This document shows positions 7,071 to 15,245 of a DNA stretch of 33,321 bases, piece by piece. The notes under the pieces are model-generated. The model saw only the letters and a list, made by a program, of their open reading frames with translations, was not told the DNA's origin and did no database searches. A program made the translations under genes and the position numbers. The DNA is taken from contig WVXN01000011.1 of NCBI GenBank assembly GCA_011773475.1, forward strand, positions 1-33,321. Reading direction: 5' to 3'. The stretch is from Candidatus Aenigmatarchaeota archaeon (lineage in GTDB: Archaea; Aenigmatarchaeota; Aenigmatarchaeia; Aenigmatarchaeales; Aenigmatarchaeaceae). Position 1 is the stretch's first letter; every line of letters starts with the position of its first letter.

Positions 7071-8768
7071 TTATTTTCTTCCTTTTTGTATTTTAAATAT
7101 TCTTTCTATTCTTTCTAAAGCATCTATTCCTGCTGGTCCCATATCCCATCTAACTCTCAAAAGTCTGGGAAATCTCAAAGCATAGCCAGAAGAATAAGTA
7201 GGACTTTTCTGTATTTCCTCATATGCAACTTCTATTACTATTTTGGGCTTTATTTTAACTTTATTTCCTTTTTCAGACTCTATATGAGGTTTTAATATTT
7301 CAGTTAGGTCTTTAAAAGTAATATCCTTTGACGTACTCTTCTTCTCTTTAACTCCAGTTCCTAGCATGCCGCATTCCAAAAAATCTCCTGTATTAGGGTC
7401 TCTACAAGCTAGAATAAAGGATCCTAGCCAGCCAGCTCTTTTACCAGTTCCCCAAGTCGCCCCAATTATTACTAAATCTAATGATTCTAGAACTGGTTTT
7501 ACCTTAAGCCATCCACCCGCAACCCTTCTTCCAGGTTGGTATTTTGCTTGCAAATTTTTAACTATTAAACCCTCTTGTCCTGCTTTTAGAGCTCTTTTAT
7601 AGAACTTATCAGCTTTTTTCAAGTCATTGGTAACTAGTTGTTTTGCTAGCTGGACTTTTCCAGGCATTTCCTTAACTGTTTTAGCTAAAAGTTTTCTCCT
7701 CTGTTTTAAAGGCAAGTCAAACAAAGGTTTTCCATTTAGATAAATAATATCAAAAAAGTTCAATTCTATAGGAATTTCCTTGCTAATTTTTCTTATATCA
7801 TACTTTCTTTTTATTCTCTGGGATAATGATTGGAAAGGCAGGGGTTTTCCAGTTTTTTTGTCAATTGCTAAACCTTCGCCATCTACAATACATTCTTTAG
7901 CTTTCAAACTCTCTTTACAAACCTCAATAACATCTGGAAATGCTTTGGTTATGTTTTCTAGCCTTCTTGTAAATATCCAGAACTTATCATCTTTCTTGTG
8001 TACTAACATTCTTGCCCCATCATATTTGTATTCAGATGCAGATTCATCAAAGGAACTTAAAGCATCTTTTAGAGAAGGAGCTTTTTCTGCTAATAAAACC
8101 ACTATTGGTCTTCCTATTTCTACTTTTACTTTTTTTAATCCTTTTTCTCCTTTCTCTTTTGCTATTTTTGCTATTTCTCCGTAATCAGGATTCAAAAACC
8201 AAGCATTCTCAACGGCTTTCGCAGAAACATTAAAAGCTCCTGCTACAGCATCCCTAATTATTCCTTCTGCCACCCCAATTCTTAGTTGTCCTAGAACTGT
8301 TCTTACAATATATTTTGCTTCTTTTGGTTTTGCTTGGGTTAACAATTCTGCAATAAGATTCATTTTTCTATCTTGAGAACCACTTCCAGTCTGTTTAGAT
8401 ATTAATTGAAGGTTTTCAAAAACCTTTTCCATATCTAATTCTCTTGTTCCAAGGGTTGTTTGTTTTTTTGATTTTGAAAGCTTTTCAACCACCAAACCTA
8501 AATCTCCGGTTTTTTTAAACTCTTTAACAATTTCCTTTTCATTTATACCATATGCTTTTGAAATTGATTTGATCATTAATTGGTTTGCAACTCCTAATTC
8601 TTCTTCACTCCAAGCAGGAAACACTTTTCCACTTAACAAAAGAACAACTTTTGATAGAATTTTGGTAGGAGTCTTTTTTAATAACTTAGAAATTATATTG
8701 GTTTTCTCAATTTTGCCAGAAGTACTTTCTAGTTTTTCATAATTGTCTGCTAAAACAGAGTATTTCAT
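7071..8768 (-). CDS. lig: ATP-dependent DNA ligase
   Basis: 565 aa, the usual length of archaeal LigB/Lig1-type ligases. N-terminal DNA-binding domain (~1-215), then the nucleotidyltransferase core with motif I EYKYDGAR and its adenylated lysine K248, motif III-like FDIIYLNG, motif IV EGLIVKN and motif V GGWLKVKP. The C-terminal OB-fold ends with PRLLRVRWDMGPAG and ERIERIFKIQKGR. It seals nicks in Okazaki fragments and repair tracts using ATP (some archaeal members accept other nucleotides). Start ATG at 8768 agrees with the family N-terminus. It lies upstream of the duplicated-domain gene on the same strand. Confidence 0.96.
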   Translation of the reverse strand: MKYSVLADNYEKLESTSGKIEKTNIISKLLKKTPTKILSKVVLLLSGKVFPAWSEEELGVANQLMIKSISKAYGINEKEIVKEFKKTGDLGLVVEKLSKSKKQTTLGTRELDMEKVFENLQLISKQTGSGSQDRKMNLIAELLTQAKPKEAKYIVRTVLGQLRIGVAEGIIRDAVAGAFNVSAKAVENAWFLNPDYGEIAKIAKEKGEKGLKKVKVEIGRPIVVLLAEKAPSLKDALSSFDESASEYKYDGARMLVHKKDDKFWIFTRRLENITKAFPDVIEVCKESLKAKECIVDGEGLAIDKKTGKPLPFQSLSQRIKRKYDIRKISKEIPIELNFFDIIYLNGKPLFDLPLKQRRKLLAKTVKEMPGKVQLAKQLVTNDLKKADKFYKRALKAGQEGLIVKNLQAKYQPGRRVAGGWLKVKPVLESLDLVIIGATWGTGKRAGWLGSFILACRDPNTGDFLECGMLGTGVKEKKSTSKDITFKDLTEILKPHIESEKGNKVKIKPKIVIEVAYEEIQKSPTYSSGYALRFPRLLRVRWDMGPAGIDALERIERIFKIQKGRK

Positions 8769-8816
8769 AATCTATAACTATAATTAAAAACAAATAAAGT
8801 TTGTCTTTATATCATG

Positions 8817-9206
8817 TTATAGAAGATTAATATCCTTCATTGAAAAGTAATATCCGAATCTATCATCAATTATGCCCAGTTTAATAATTTGTTCAGAATG
8901 TCCATGTTTACGTTCATACATCAACTCTTTTTTATGAACATCCTCATTATAAAGTTCTTTTGTTGATACACCATCTCCATTACTTTCTTTAAAATCATAG
9001 ACATCAATAAATCCATTTGGACCAGATCTAAGTCTGAGTCTATGTTTTTCATCAATCTCCGTTTTTAAATCATCTATGACTGTTTCGACCATTTCTTCAG
9101 GTGTCAGTGCACCCATTGTTTCTGTTCTTTGTAATAAATCTGTACCGTTTATAATGTTTCTTAATACATACTTTCCTATTCTCTCCAGGTCTGGGTTTTT
9201 TACCAT
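8817..9206 (-). CDS. Hypothetical protein translationally coupled to SurE
   Basis: 129 aa, not recognised. Soluble and acidic, without membrane segments or cysteines; central LRLRSGPNGFIDVYDF block. Its start overlaps the 3' end of surE by 7 bp, so the two are almost certainly one transcript with coupled translation. That suggests a role near nucleotide or stationary-phase metabolism, but only by association. There is no terminator-like sequence between it and surE. Confidence 0.7.
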   Translation of the reverse strand: MVKNPDLERIGKYVLRNIINGTDLLQRTETMGALTPEEMVETVIDDLKTEIDEKHRLRLRSGPNGFIDVYDFKESNGDGVSTKELYNEDVHKKELMYERKHGHSEQIIKLGIIDDRFGYYFSMKDINLL

Positions 9207-9991
9207 TTTATCACATCATTAAAGATTTTTTCAATTTTTTCAATTGAAATTCCATTATTACTGATAAAAGAAAGCGGTGTGATTGATACTTTTCCATCAA
9301 AAACTGCTTTTACATCACTATTTTCTTCCTCGTCCTCAACTTTAATACTATGAGAAATTTTATACTTCCCATCTTTCTCAATCAAATCTGGATGATAAAA
9401 CTTATTCTTACTGGGAGCAGTTATTCTAAAACCTTTATCTTCCGATGATAAAGGAAAGTTAATGTTGAGTACATCATATTCTCTCCCATTGTTAGGAGAT
9501 TCTAAAATATACTTAGATATTTTTCTTAAGTAATTTTTGGCAATAGTTAAATCTACAGGATAATCTTCATGAATTTCGTGATGTTCAATTGGAATTATTA
9601 CTGAAGCAGCAATAGCAGGAATGCCATAAGTAGTAGCAGCTTCTAAAGCAGCACCAATTGTTCCCGAGGTTGTATAAGTAGTTGTTCCTAAATTCTCCCC
9701 AAGATTTATTCCTGAGATAATTAGATCAGGTTTTTCTTTTAGAACCTTCTCAATAGCTATTAAAACACATGTTGCAGGTGTTCCATCGATTGCATATCTT
9801 TCTATTCCATCATAATTCTCCATCTCTTCTACTTCTAAGAACTTTCTTTTTGTTAAAGCTCTGCTTGTACTTGATTGTAGTCCTTTAGGAGCAACAACAT
9901 AAATCTTACCTAATCCTTTTACAGCTTCTTCTAAAGCTCTCAATCCTTTTGATCCAATACCATCATCATTAGTTAACAATATTTTTCTCAT
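9200..9991 (-). CDS. surE: 5'/3'-nucleotidase SurE
   Basis: 263 aa, near the family norm. N-terminal LLTNDDGIGSKG supplies the metal-binding D9-D10 pair, followed by the VVAPKGLQSSTSRALT active-site serine region and SGINLGENLG with metal-ligand N96. The enzyme removes phosphate from nucleoside monophosphates. The ATG at 9991 is probably close to the transcript start because a TATA-like stretch lies about 25-30 nt upstream, consistent with a near-leaderless mRNA. It diverges from the AbrB-PhoU regulator and overlaps the downstream unknown gene by 7 bp. Confidence 0.94.
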   Translation of the reverse strand: MRKILLTNDDGIGSKGLRALEEAVKGLGKIYVVAPKGLQSSTSRALTKRKFLEVEEMENYDGIERYAIDGTPATCVLIAIEKVLKEKPDLIISGINLGENLGTTTYTTSGTIGAALEAATTYGIPAIAASVIIPIEHHEIHEDYPVDLTIAKNYLRKISKYILESPNNGREYDVLNINFPLSSEDKGFRITAPSKNKFYHPDLIEKDGKYKISHSIKVEDEEENSDVKAVFDGKVSITPLSFISNNGISIEKIEKIFNDVIKW

Positions 9992-10031
9992 ATTTAGATA
10001 ATCTTAGAAACATAATATATACTAAATCCTT

Positions 10032-10048
10032 AAAGTATATATATTTAA
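10032..10048 (+). promoter_or_regulatory. TATA-box region for the AbrB-PhoU gene
   Basis: AAAGTATATATATTTAA is centred about 26 bases before the ATG at 10066, the normal archaeal TATA position for a leaderless or nearly leaderless transcript. The 74-bp divergent spacer also holds AT-rich sequence usable by surE on the other strand. Confidence 0.5.
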
Positions 10049-10065
10049 CTATACATATATATTTC

Positions 10066-11016
10066 ATGAAAAGAAAGGCTGTACAATTAGGAAAAGCAAC
10101 TTTAGTGATGTCATTACCAGCCAAATGGATTAGAGAACAAGGAATTTCTGCAGGAGATGAATTAGAAGTTGATCAAAATAATTCAAAACTAATTATATCT
10201 ACTCAGAAGCATAAATTTGAACCTCTTAGAACAACAGTGGAAATCAAAAATACTGAAAAACCCCGTGGAGATGATTCTGAACCATTCATAACAACTTTTA
10301 ATGAGAGATTACTAATAGCTAGATACATTAAAGGCTATGACGAAATAACTATTTTGGGTGATACAACAAAACTCTACGATGTCATAAATAGAAGAGTTAA
10401 AAATCTTATAGGAATGGAGATTGTTTCACAAACAGAAAACATGTTCTTAATAAGAGATTTGGGAATAAGCTCTGAACAGCCATTTGATCAGATAATAAGA
10501 AGATGCTTTCTTATGATAAGAACCATGTTAGAAGATGTTTTAAAAACTAAAGGTAATACTGATGCTGGTTCTATGCATGATAGAGACCAGACAGTGAACC
10601 GTTTTGTTTACTTACTTTTAAGAAAGTTAAACAAAGAATTAAGACATCCATCGGGAAACATAAATATTGAAACCATACCTCATAGATATTCAGAAGTTTT
10701 GTTAATAGAACATATATCTGATGATGTTGCGAGACTAGGGAAGAGTTTAGCTAACTACAAAATAAAAAATGAGAAAATATTGAAACTAATAGAAGATTTA
10801 AAAGACATGATAGAAATGTTATCAGTAAATTATTTTAAATACAATGAAGAAAAGGCCAGAAAAGTTTTTGATTACAAGATAGAAATAAGAGCTAGGGTCA
10901 ATAAAATATCAGAGGAAACAAAAAATAAGAGATTAATAAATGTTTTATACTGGATAAGGGAAGTAGCAGAAACAGCTCCAGATCTTTTGGAAAGTATTTT
11001 AGCTAGGACTTCATGA
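10066..11016 (+). CDS. PhoU-like regulator with N-terminal AbrB/SpoVT domain
   Basis: 316 aa. Residues 1-50 form a swapped-hairpin AbrB/SpoVT DNA-binding domain (KAVQLGKATLVMSLPAKWIREQGISAGDELEV). The remainder is a long helical PhoU-type region with two bundle-like parts (about 125-210 and 225-310). Archaeal proteins of this architecture are annotated as phosphate uptake regulators; the combination implies a DNA-bound response to phosphate or another signal. No phosphate transporter genes are present here, so the targets lie elsewhere. It diverges from surE. Its 3' end overlaps the convergent cupin gene by 14 bp. Confidence 0.85.
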   Translation: MKRKAVQLGKATLVMSLPAKWIREQGISAGDELEVDQNNSKLIISTQKHKFEPLRTTVEIKNTEKPRGDDSEPFITTFNERLLIARYIKGYDEITILGDTTKLYDVINRRVKNLIGMEIVSQTENMFLIRDLGISSEQPFDQIIRRCFLMIRTMLEDVLKTKGNTDAGSMHDRDQTVNRFVYLLLRKLNKELRHPSGNINIETIPHRYSEVLLIEHISDDVARLGKSLANYKIKNEKILKLIEDLKDMIEMLSVNYFKYNEEKARKVFDYKIEIRARVNKISEETKNKRLINVLYWIREVAETAPDLLESILARTS

Positions 11017-11338
11017 TTACATCGTCTCTATCAAAAGGTGGAGAATTTGTGACCATTATTTCTAGAGGTTTTTTTCCTAGATTTTTCAAGTAATGCCAAC
11101 TATTTTGTGGTATTGGAATTAAATCATCTTTTTTCAGGCTTATAATTTCACCATCAACAATTAATTGACCCTTTCCTCTTTCAATATAATAAACTTCTTC
11201 CATTGTTCTATGAGTATGTTCTTTTGCTTTTCCCAATAGAGTTACATAAGCAATACTCATTTTTTCTGATCTATAAAGTTCTCTTATTGAGCCACAAGTA
11301 TCTTCTATTGCTTTCACATCATTTTTGTTGATTTTCAT
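11003..11338 (-). CDS. Cupin-domain protein
   Basis: 111 aa single-domain cupin. Metal-binding motif 1 is KEHTHRTMEEVYYIERGKG, with two His and one Glu. Motif 2, IPIPQNSWHYLKN, provides the third His. Such small cupins may be isomerases, dioxygenases or ligand-binding proteins; the substrate cannot be read from the sequence. It is the second gene of a two-cupin unit, 10 bp after the larger cupin gene, and converges with the AbrB-PhoU gene with 14 bp overlap. Confidence 0.85.
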   Translation of the reverse strand: MKINKNDVKAIEDTCGSIRELYRSEKMSIAYVTLLGKAKEHTHRTMEEVYYIERGKGQLIVDGEIISLKKDDLIPIPQNSWHYLKNLGKKPLEIMVTNSPPFDRDDVIMKS

Positions 11339-11348
11339 TTAAACACTA

Positions 11349-11795
11349 CTAACTTTTCTTTCCAAATCTTTCCTTGTACTCTCCGAGCGTTAAAAAAACA
11401 GTATCATTTACTTTTTGACCTGGTTCAATGACTTTCAAGTAAATAGTTTCACTTAAAGTGCGGGTTGCGTGCCAAACATATGGGTCTATTTCTACTACCA
11501 TACCTTTTTCAACTTCTCTTCTTTCATCTTCTTTTCCATTAGAAACATTAAATTCTATTCTTCCATTAGCAATATAGAATCTTTCAGGATTTTTTGATGG
11601 ATTATCTCCAGTATGATATTCCTCACCAGCTTTTTCATTAGCACCTCTGTGAAAAACACGTACTCCATAATTTTCAATTCCTTCAAAACATGTGAATATC
11701 TCATTAGTACCTGCTTTTTTTGATTTAGCTTTTTTAACTCTAAAACCTTTCATGTTTTTTCTTTCTTCTTTATTATCTTTTTTTGTTTTTTTCAT
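11349..11795 (-). CDS. Cupin-fold protein with basic N-terminal extension
   Basis: 148 aa. A lysine-rich N-terminus (~1-28) precedes a beta-barrel with cupin spacing: GEEYHTGDNPSKNPERFYIANGRIEF and later MVVEIDPYVWHA. The His residues in these two blocks are the likely metal ligands. A GGTGA Shine-Dalgarno site 7-8 bases before the ATG at 11795 supports the long form, although an internal ATG (residue 15) exists. It precedes the smaller cupin by 10 bp, so the two products could act together. The function is not determinable; a carbohydrate-modifying or binding cupin is possible. Confidence 0.75.
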   Translation of the reverse strand: MKKTKKDNKEERKNMKGFRVKKAKSKKAGTNEIFTCFEGIENYGVRVFHRGANEKAGEEYHTGDNPSKNPERFYIANGRIEFNVSNGKEDERREVEKGMVVEIDPYVWHATRTLSETIYLKVIEPGQKVNDTVFLTLGEYKERFGKKS

Positions 11796-11857
11796 ATAAT
11801 TTCACCAATTTTATTGTTATTTACAACCTTTAAGTAATATTAATATGTAGAATAGTT

Positions 11858-11868
11858 AAATTTATATA
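11858..11868 (+). promoter_or_regulatory. TATA box of the Lrp/AsnC-type gene
   Basis: AAATTTATATA is centred about 28 bases before the ATG at 11892, giving a promoter with a very short leader. The spacer to the divergent cupin operon is about 95 bp, so the encoded regulator could control both directions, as Lrp-type proteins often do. Confidence 0.5.
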
Positions 11869-11891
11869 GAAGTATCTTAAAAATAGTAAAT

Positions 11892-12383
11892 ATGAGGCAA
11901 AAAATTATCAAAATTTCTGAAAAAGTCAAAGTCGACAAGAAGGACATTGAAATTTTAAGGATTTTGGAGAATGATGGCAGAATCCCTATTCTAAAATTGG
12001 CTAAGATGGTTAAATTATCTCATGAAACTGTTAGGTACAGACTAAGAAAACTTGTAAGATCAGGTGTTATACGAAAATTTACTGTTAGAATTAATAAGAA
12101 AAAACTCGGTTATCATATTTATGCTATTATAATGTTATCAACCTGGAACTATACAGAAGAAAAATGGAACGAGCTTTTCAAATACCTGATGGATCATAAA
12201 AATGTTGCGACTGTTGAAAAGATAACTGGTGATTTTGACCTAAAATTCTCTTTTTGGGCAAAAGATACTGAGGAACTTGACTTTATTTCACATACAGTAA
12301 AAACAAAGTTTTCGAAAATAATAAAAAATTGGAATAGTTTTATATTCACTAAAAGATACAAATGGAATGAATTACCGATTTAA
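11892..12383 (+). CDS. Lrp/AsnC family transcriptional regulator
   Basis: 163 aa. Residues ~14-70 are the AsnC-type helix-turn-helix: KVDKKDIEILRILENDGRIPILKLAKMVKLSHETVRYRLRKL (in two parts), followed by the RAM ligand-binding domain (~75-160) with TVEKITGDFDLKFSFWAKD, the typical effector-binding G-D segment. Members bind amino acids or other small molecules and form dimers or octamers. The divergent cupin pair and downstream nitroreductase (39 bp away) are candidate targets. The start fits the leaderless promoter at 11858. Confidence 0.9.
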   Translation: MRQKIIKISEKVKVDKKDIEILRILENDGRIPILKLAKMVKLSHETVRYRLRKLVRSGVIRKFTVRINKKKLGYHIYAIIMLSTWNYTEEKWNELFKYLMDHKNVATVEKITGDFDLKFSFWAKDTEELDFISHTVKTKFSKIIKNWNSFIFTKRYKWNELPI

Positions 12384-12422
12384 TACGTAAAACTTTTTTA
12401 ATCTAATCGTCTAATTATCTTT

Positions 12423-13100
12423 ATGCCATTTAAGACAATTACTAAGTTTGGTAAAAAGAAAAAAGAAATACCTGAAGAATTCGAGGAAATCATGAGAGAA
12501 GAGGAAATACCAGGTTCTATTATTTCTGTAATTAAAAGCAGACGTTCTGTTAGAAGATACAATAAAAAACCAGTTGACATGAAATTGTTATTGGAAATTT
12601 TTGAGTCTATTAAATATTCTCCTTCTGTAGGAAACTGTCAACCTTGGGAATTTATTATTGTGAGAAATCCTAAAATGAAAGAACATTTGGTCGAGGCTTG
12701 CTATAATCAGATGTGGATGCTAGATGCTCCAGTTTTCATAGTTGCGTGTACCAACAATAAAGTAGCAGGAGCAATTTATGGGGAAAGAGGATTAAAACTT
12801 TATGGAATACAGTCAGTTGCTGCAGCAATCGAGAATATTCTTTTGGCTGCTGAAGCTTTAGGACTATCAACATGCTGGGTTGGAGCTTTTTCTGAAATTA
12901 TGGTTGCTAGATTCTTAGAATGTCCAGGTCATGTTAGGCCATGTGCAATAATAACTCTAGGTTATTCTGATGTAAAACCTTCTGCTCCTGATAGACAGTC
13001 TATGGAAGATTATGTTCATATTGAAAAGTTTGGAAACAGTCTTATAATGGAGAAGATCAAAAGAGAGAGTAAACCAACCTATATGAAATTCAAAGGATAA
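12423..13100 (+). CDS. Nitroreductase family FMN-dependent oxidoreductase
   Basis: 225 aa. After a charged N-terminal extension (~1-35), the core starts with IKSRRSVRRYNKKPV, the FMN-phosphate Arg motif of the family. SPSVGNCQPWEFIIV gives the conserved NxQPW-type flavin segment, and IENILLAAEALGLSTCWVGAF the later cofactor-binding block. Family enzymes use NAD(P)H to reduce nitro compounds, quinones or flavins; the substrate here is unknown. It follows the Lrp-type regulator by 39 bp in the same orientation and may be its target or share its transcript. Confidence 0.9.
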   Translation: MPFKTITKFGKKKKEIPEEFEEIMREEEIPGSIISVIKSRRSVRRYNKKPVDMKLLLEIFESIKYSPSVGNCQPWEFIIVRNPKMKEHLVEACYNQMWMLDAPVFIVACTNNKVAGAIYGERGLKLYGIQSVAAAIENILLAAEALGLSTCWVGAFSEIMVARFLECPGHVRPCAIITLGYSDVKPSAPDRQSMEDYVHIEKFGNSLIMEKIKRESKPTYMKFKG

Positions 13101-13132
13101 TTTGTTTTTTAATCTTTCCATTCATTATTTAT

Positions 13133-13288
13133 CTAATTTCCCTTTTCGAAAAGCAGATAATGTTTAATCCAAATGTCACGTCCAGTCGCTTGATATGTAT
13201 GAAGCTTCCAGCCTTTTCTTTGCCATTCGGCAATTGTTTTACCTACATCCCCATGATTGCCAACTTGCACACATATAAATTCTTTCAT
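13133..13288 (-). CDS. Small DUF4177-like protein
   Basis: 51 aa, starting at the ATG at 13288 behind a clear GGAGG Shine-Dalgarno site (13297-13301) and ending TAG at 13133. The sequence pattern is that of the small DUF4177 family: a beta strand (MKEFICVQVG), then TIAEWQRKGWKLHTY, and the terminal HYLLFEKG. No function is known for the family. It is first after the pyrimidine-dimer glycosylase gene on the same strand, 13 bp away, so they are probably cotranscribed. Confidence 0.75.
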   Translation of the reverse strand: MKEFICVQVGNHGDVGKTIAEWQRKGWKLHTYQATGRDIWIKHYLLFEKGN

Positions 13289-13301
13289 TTTTAAACCTCC
13301 A

Positions 13302-13703
13302 TTAATTATTAATAATAAATATAGGATTTGCTTCTACCTTCTTTATTTTAGCAATTTCCTTATATTTTTCAGGATTTCTTTTCTTAAGTTTATTTTTAAG
13401 GTCTTCAAAATCAGAAATAATATCTTTTTTAGAAATTTTTATTTTCTTTTTTGTAAAGTTTTTTTCAATTTTTCTTTTGTTAAATTTATAACATCTTTTT
13501 TCAGATTCTTTCCAAACATAAAGAAGATAAGTATTAACAGCAGCAACAGGATCTTTATGGGTTTTGAATTTATTTAATTGGGGATGGTTTTTCCAACCTT
13601 TGGTCTTGCCTTTAAGGACCTTTCTAGCTAACAGCGTTTCTCTCCATAATGCAACTAACCCTTTGCAATCTAGATATTTGGAATGAATAATCCAAACTCT
13701 CAT
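13302..13703 (-). CDS. Pyrimidine dimer DNA glycosylase/endonuclease V family protein
   Basis: 133 aa from the ATG at 13703. The N-terminal pattern MRVWIIHSKYLDCKGLVALWRETLLA, continuing with GKTKGWKNHPQL and a DPVAAVNTYLLYVW helix, is characteristic of the family (Pfam Pyr_excise), named for T4 endonuclease V. A role in excising UV photoproducts is a family inference. A GTG at 13712 would add three residues and overlap the previous stop (GTGA); I prefer the ATG because it aligns with the family N-terminus. The C-terminal half is very lysine-rich. It is downstream of the secreted protein gene and upstream of the DUF4177-like gene. Confidence 0.75.
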   Translation of the reverse strand: MRVWIIHSKYLDCKGLVALWRETLLARKVLKGKTKGWKNHPQLNKFKTHKDPVAAVNTYLLYVWKESEKRCYKFNKRKIEKNFTKKKIKISKKDIISDFEDLKNKLKKRNPEKYKEIAKIKKVEANPIFIINN

Positions 13704-13708
13704 ATTTT

Positions 13709-14368
13709 TCACTTTTTTCTTTTCTTAATAAATCTAAAGATGACATATATGATGGCAATTACCACAACAACTATTACAAGTAAAAACAAACCAATTAAGT
13801 TAAAGAATGCAGTATAAGCTGGTTTCTCGAAAAACTCCTCTTTTAATCTAGGAAGAGTTATTATTGTATTTATGAATTCATCCAAAGGAAATTCCTCTTT
13901 TTCTCCAACCACAAGAACATACTTTCCATCATTATCTTGACTGAAAACTTCAATAATATAAGTTCCTTTTTCTGCAGTTGTTTTAAGCTCAGGCCCTTGA
14001 TAATACGAATCTCCACCAAATTCTTCATAATAATACGTCCACTCATGATCCGTGCCATTAAGGATATATTCAGTTTCTTCGTGTTCTTCTTCATGCTCAT
14101 GTTCTAGAACAACCTTAACAGAAACATCTTTATCTATGTTTTCAATATCGGGGACAAGAATCCCGACATAAAGATTAAACTGTTTTTCTGAATCGATATG
14201 ATAATAATCAGGCTTTCCTTTGAGAATACCATAAAATGCCTGGGAAACCTCAGGATTTCTAATTAATGTAATTTGTTCTGAAACTATTCTAGGTTGATGA
14301 GCAAAAGCTGTCTCTGAAATAAAAAATAAGAATATAAAAAATATTATTAAAATTTCTTTAGTCTTCAT
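13709..14368 (-). CDS. Secreted, C-terminally anchored protein of unknown function
   Basis: 219 aa from the ATG at 14368, chosen because it directly begins a signal peptide (MKTKEILIIFFIFLFFISETAFA in outline, cleavage after AFA about residue 23) and has a GGGGG-type Shine-Dalgarno stretch just upstream; the frame extends 28 codons further without such support. The exported part (~24-185) is beta-rich with an acidic, His-containing patch (EHEHEEEHEETEY, ~96-108) that may bind metal. A hydrophobic helix (~188-212) and the basic tail RFIKKRKK anchor it. No known family recognised. It precedes the pyrimidine-dimer glycosylase gene. Confidence 0.75.
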   Translation of the reverse strand: MKTKEILIIFFIFLFFISETAFAHQPRIVSEQITLIRNPEVSQAFYGILKGKPDYYHIDSEKQFNLYVGILVPDIENIDKDVSVKVVLEHEHEEEHEETEYILNGTDHEWTYYYEEFGGDSYYQGPELKTTAEKGTYIIEVFSQDNDGKYVLVVGEKEEFPLDEFINTIITLPRLKEEFFEKPAYTAFFNLIGLFLLVIVVVVIAIIYVIFRFIKKRKK

Positions 14369-14460
14369 ATTTAAACCCCCTGTATTATTTTTTCTTTTTC
14401 TTCTTTCTATGTTTTGCACAAGTTTTACACATATAATAACCTCTTTATTCATGATGTAAA

Positions 14461-14491
14461 ATTAAAAAACCGAATAACAATTAAACTCGGT
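14461..14491 (-). terminator. Terminator-like hairpin after the fasciclin gene
   Basis: On the minus strand an ACCGA/TCGGT stem (14487-14491 with 14469-14473) is followed by a run of T (complement of 14464-14469). It lies a few bases past the stop codon of the fasciclin gene at 14498. The stem is short, so the T-run may matter more, as in many archaeal terminators. Confidence 0.4.
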
Positions 14492-14497
14492 AAAAAA

Positions 14498-14902
14498 TTA
14501 ATTGGGTAACAATACTTTATCTATTACATGAATTACTCCATTGCTAGTTTTTATATCTGCCTTTACTACATTGGCATTGTTTACCTTAACACCATCTGCG
14601 GTGTCAAATTTAACTCTTCCTCCTTGAACAGTTTTTGCTGATTTAAGTTTCAAAACATCTGATGCCATAACTTTTCCAGAAACTACATGATATGTTAAAA
14701 CTGCAGTTAGTTTATTTTTATCTTTAAGTAGTTTTTTAATTGTCCCCTTCGGTAATTTTCTAAATGCTTTATCAGTAGGTGCAAAAACCGTAAATGGCCC
14801 TTTGCCACTTAAAGTTTCAACAAGTTTGGCAGCCTTAACCGCTTTTACTAATGTCTTAAAAGATCCTGCATTTATTGCAGTTTCTACTATATTTTTTTTC
14901 AT
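14498..14902 (-). CDS. Fasciclin (FAS1) domain protein
   Basis: 134 aa, one complete FAS1 domain and nothing else. Conserved H1 block [17 protein letters not shown] (~35-51), the YHVV motif (~71-74), and the closing H2 block [14 protein letters not shown] are all present. FAS1 domains mediate adhesion or ligand binding. Unlike most, this one has no signal peptide: it starts [10 protein letters not shown] directly at the domain, behind a GAGG-type Shine-Dalgarno site (14909-14914), so it appears cytoplasmic or is exported by another route. Confidence 0.93.
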   Translation of the reverse strand: MKKNIVETAINAGSFKTLVKAVKAAKLVETLSGKGPFTVFAPTDKAFRKLPKGTIKKLLKDKNKLTAVLTYHVVSGKVMASDVLKLKSAKTVQGGRVKFDTADGVKVNNANVVKADIKTSNGVIHVIDKVLLPN

Positions 14903-14939
14903 TTTTTTACCTCCTCGATTTTATAATGAAATTAAAAAA

Positions 14940-15098
14940 TCATTCTCTACAAAATTCACAGATTAAAAGACCTTCTACAATTTTTAAGGATTCATTGTAG
15001 TTTTCACAATTAAAACAAAATCCAGATAGTTTAATATTAAAAAAATTAGATTTTAATTTCCCCCCTTTGACGGTTTCAAAAACAAAACAATTGTTCAT
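14940..15098 (-). CDS. Micro zinc-knuckle protein
   Basis: 52 aa from the ATG at 15098 to TGA at 14940. The second half carries two CxxC knuckles, C28-x2-C31 and C47-x2-C50 (FCFNCEN and ICEFCRE), a likely single zinc site. An AGGGAT sequence lies just before the ATG. The first half has no recognisable motif. It is divergent from the wHTH-PAS gene and shares the intergenic region containing the 13-bp repeats. Function unknown; such small zinc ribbons often bind nucleic acid or protein. Confidence 0.55.
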   Translation of the reverse strand: MNNCFVFETVKGGKLKSNFFNIKLSGFCFNCENYNESLKIVEGLLICEFCRE

Positions 15099-15131
15099 GT
15101 AATCCCTAAAATTATTGGGTTAAACAAATAT

Positions 15132-15170
15132 TTAAAGGTATCCATTAAAGGTATCCATTAATAGTAACCA
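15132..15170 (+). promoter_or_regulatory. Three tandem 13-bp repeats, probable operator
   Basis: Two perfect copies of TTAAAGGTATCCA (15132-15144, 15145-15157) are followed by a variant TTAATAGTAACCA (15158-15170). They sit upstream of a TATA-like AATATATAAA (15195-15204) for the wHTH-PAS gene and upstream of the micro zinc gene on the other strand. The arrangement suggests a binding site for a multimeric regulator, possibly the wHTH protein itself. Confidence 0.5.
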
Positions 15171-15245
15171 TTAAATACTAGAAAGTACTAAATAAATATA
15201 TAAAATTAAGAGTTAAGAAGGATAAAAATAATGAGGGATTAAAAA

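Noticed and set aside
7366-8233. Several plus-strand open frames opposite DNA ligase
   Set aside because: Shadow frames of a well-conserved ligase; no ribosome sites or family signals.
13870-14100. Second minus-strand frame inside the secreted protein gene
   Set aside because: Out-of-frame overlap without a signal peptide or ribosome site.
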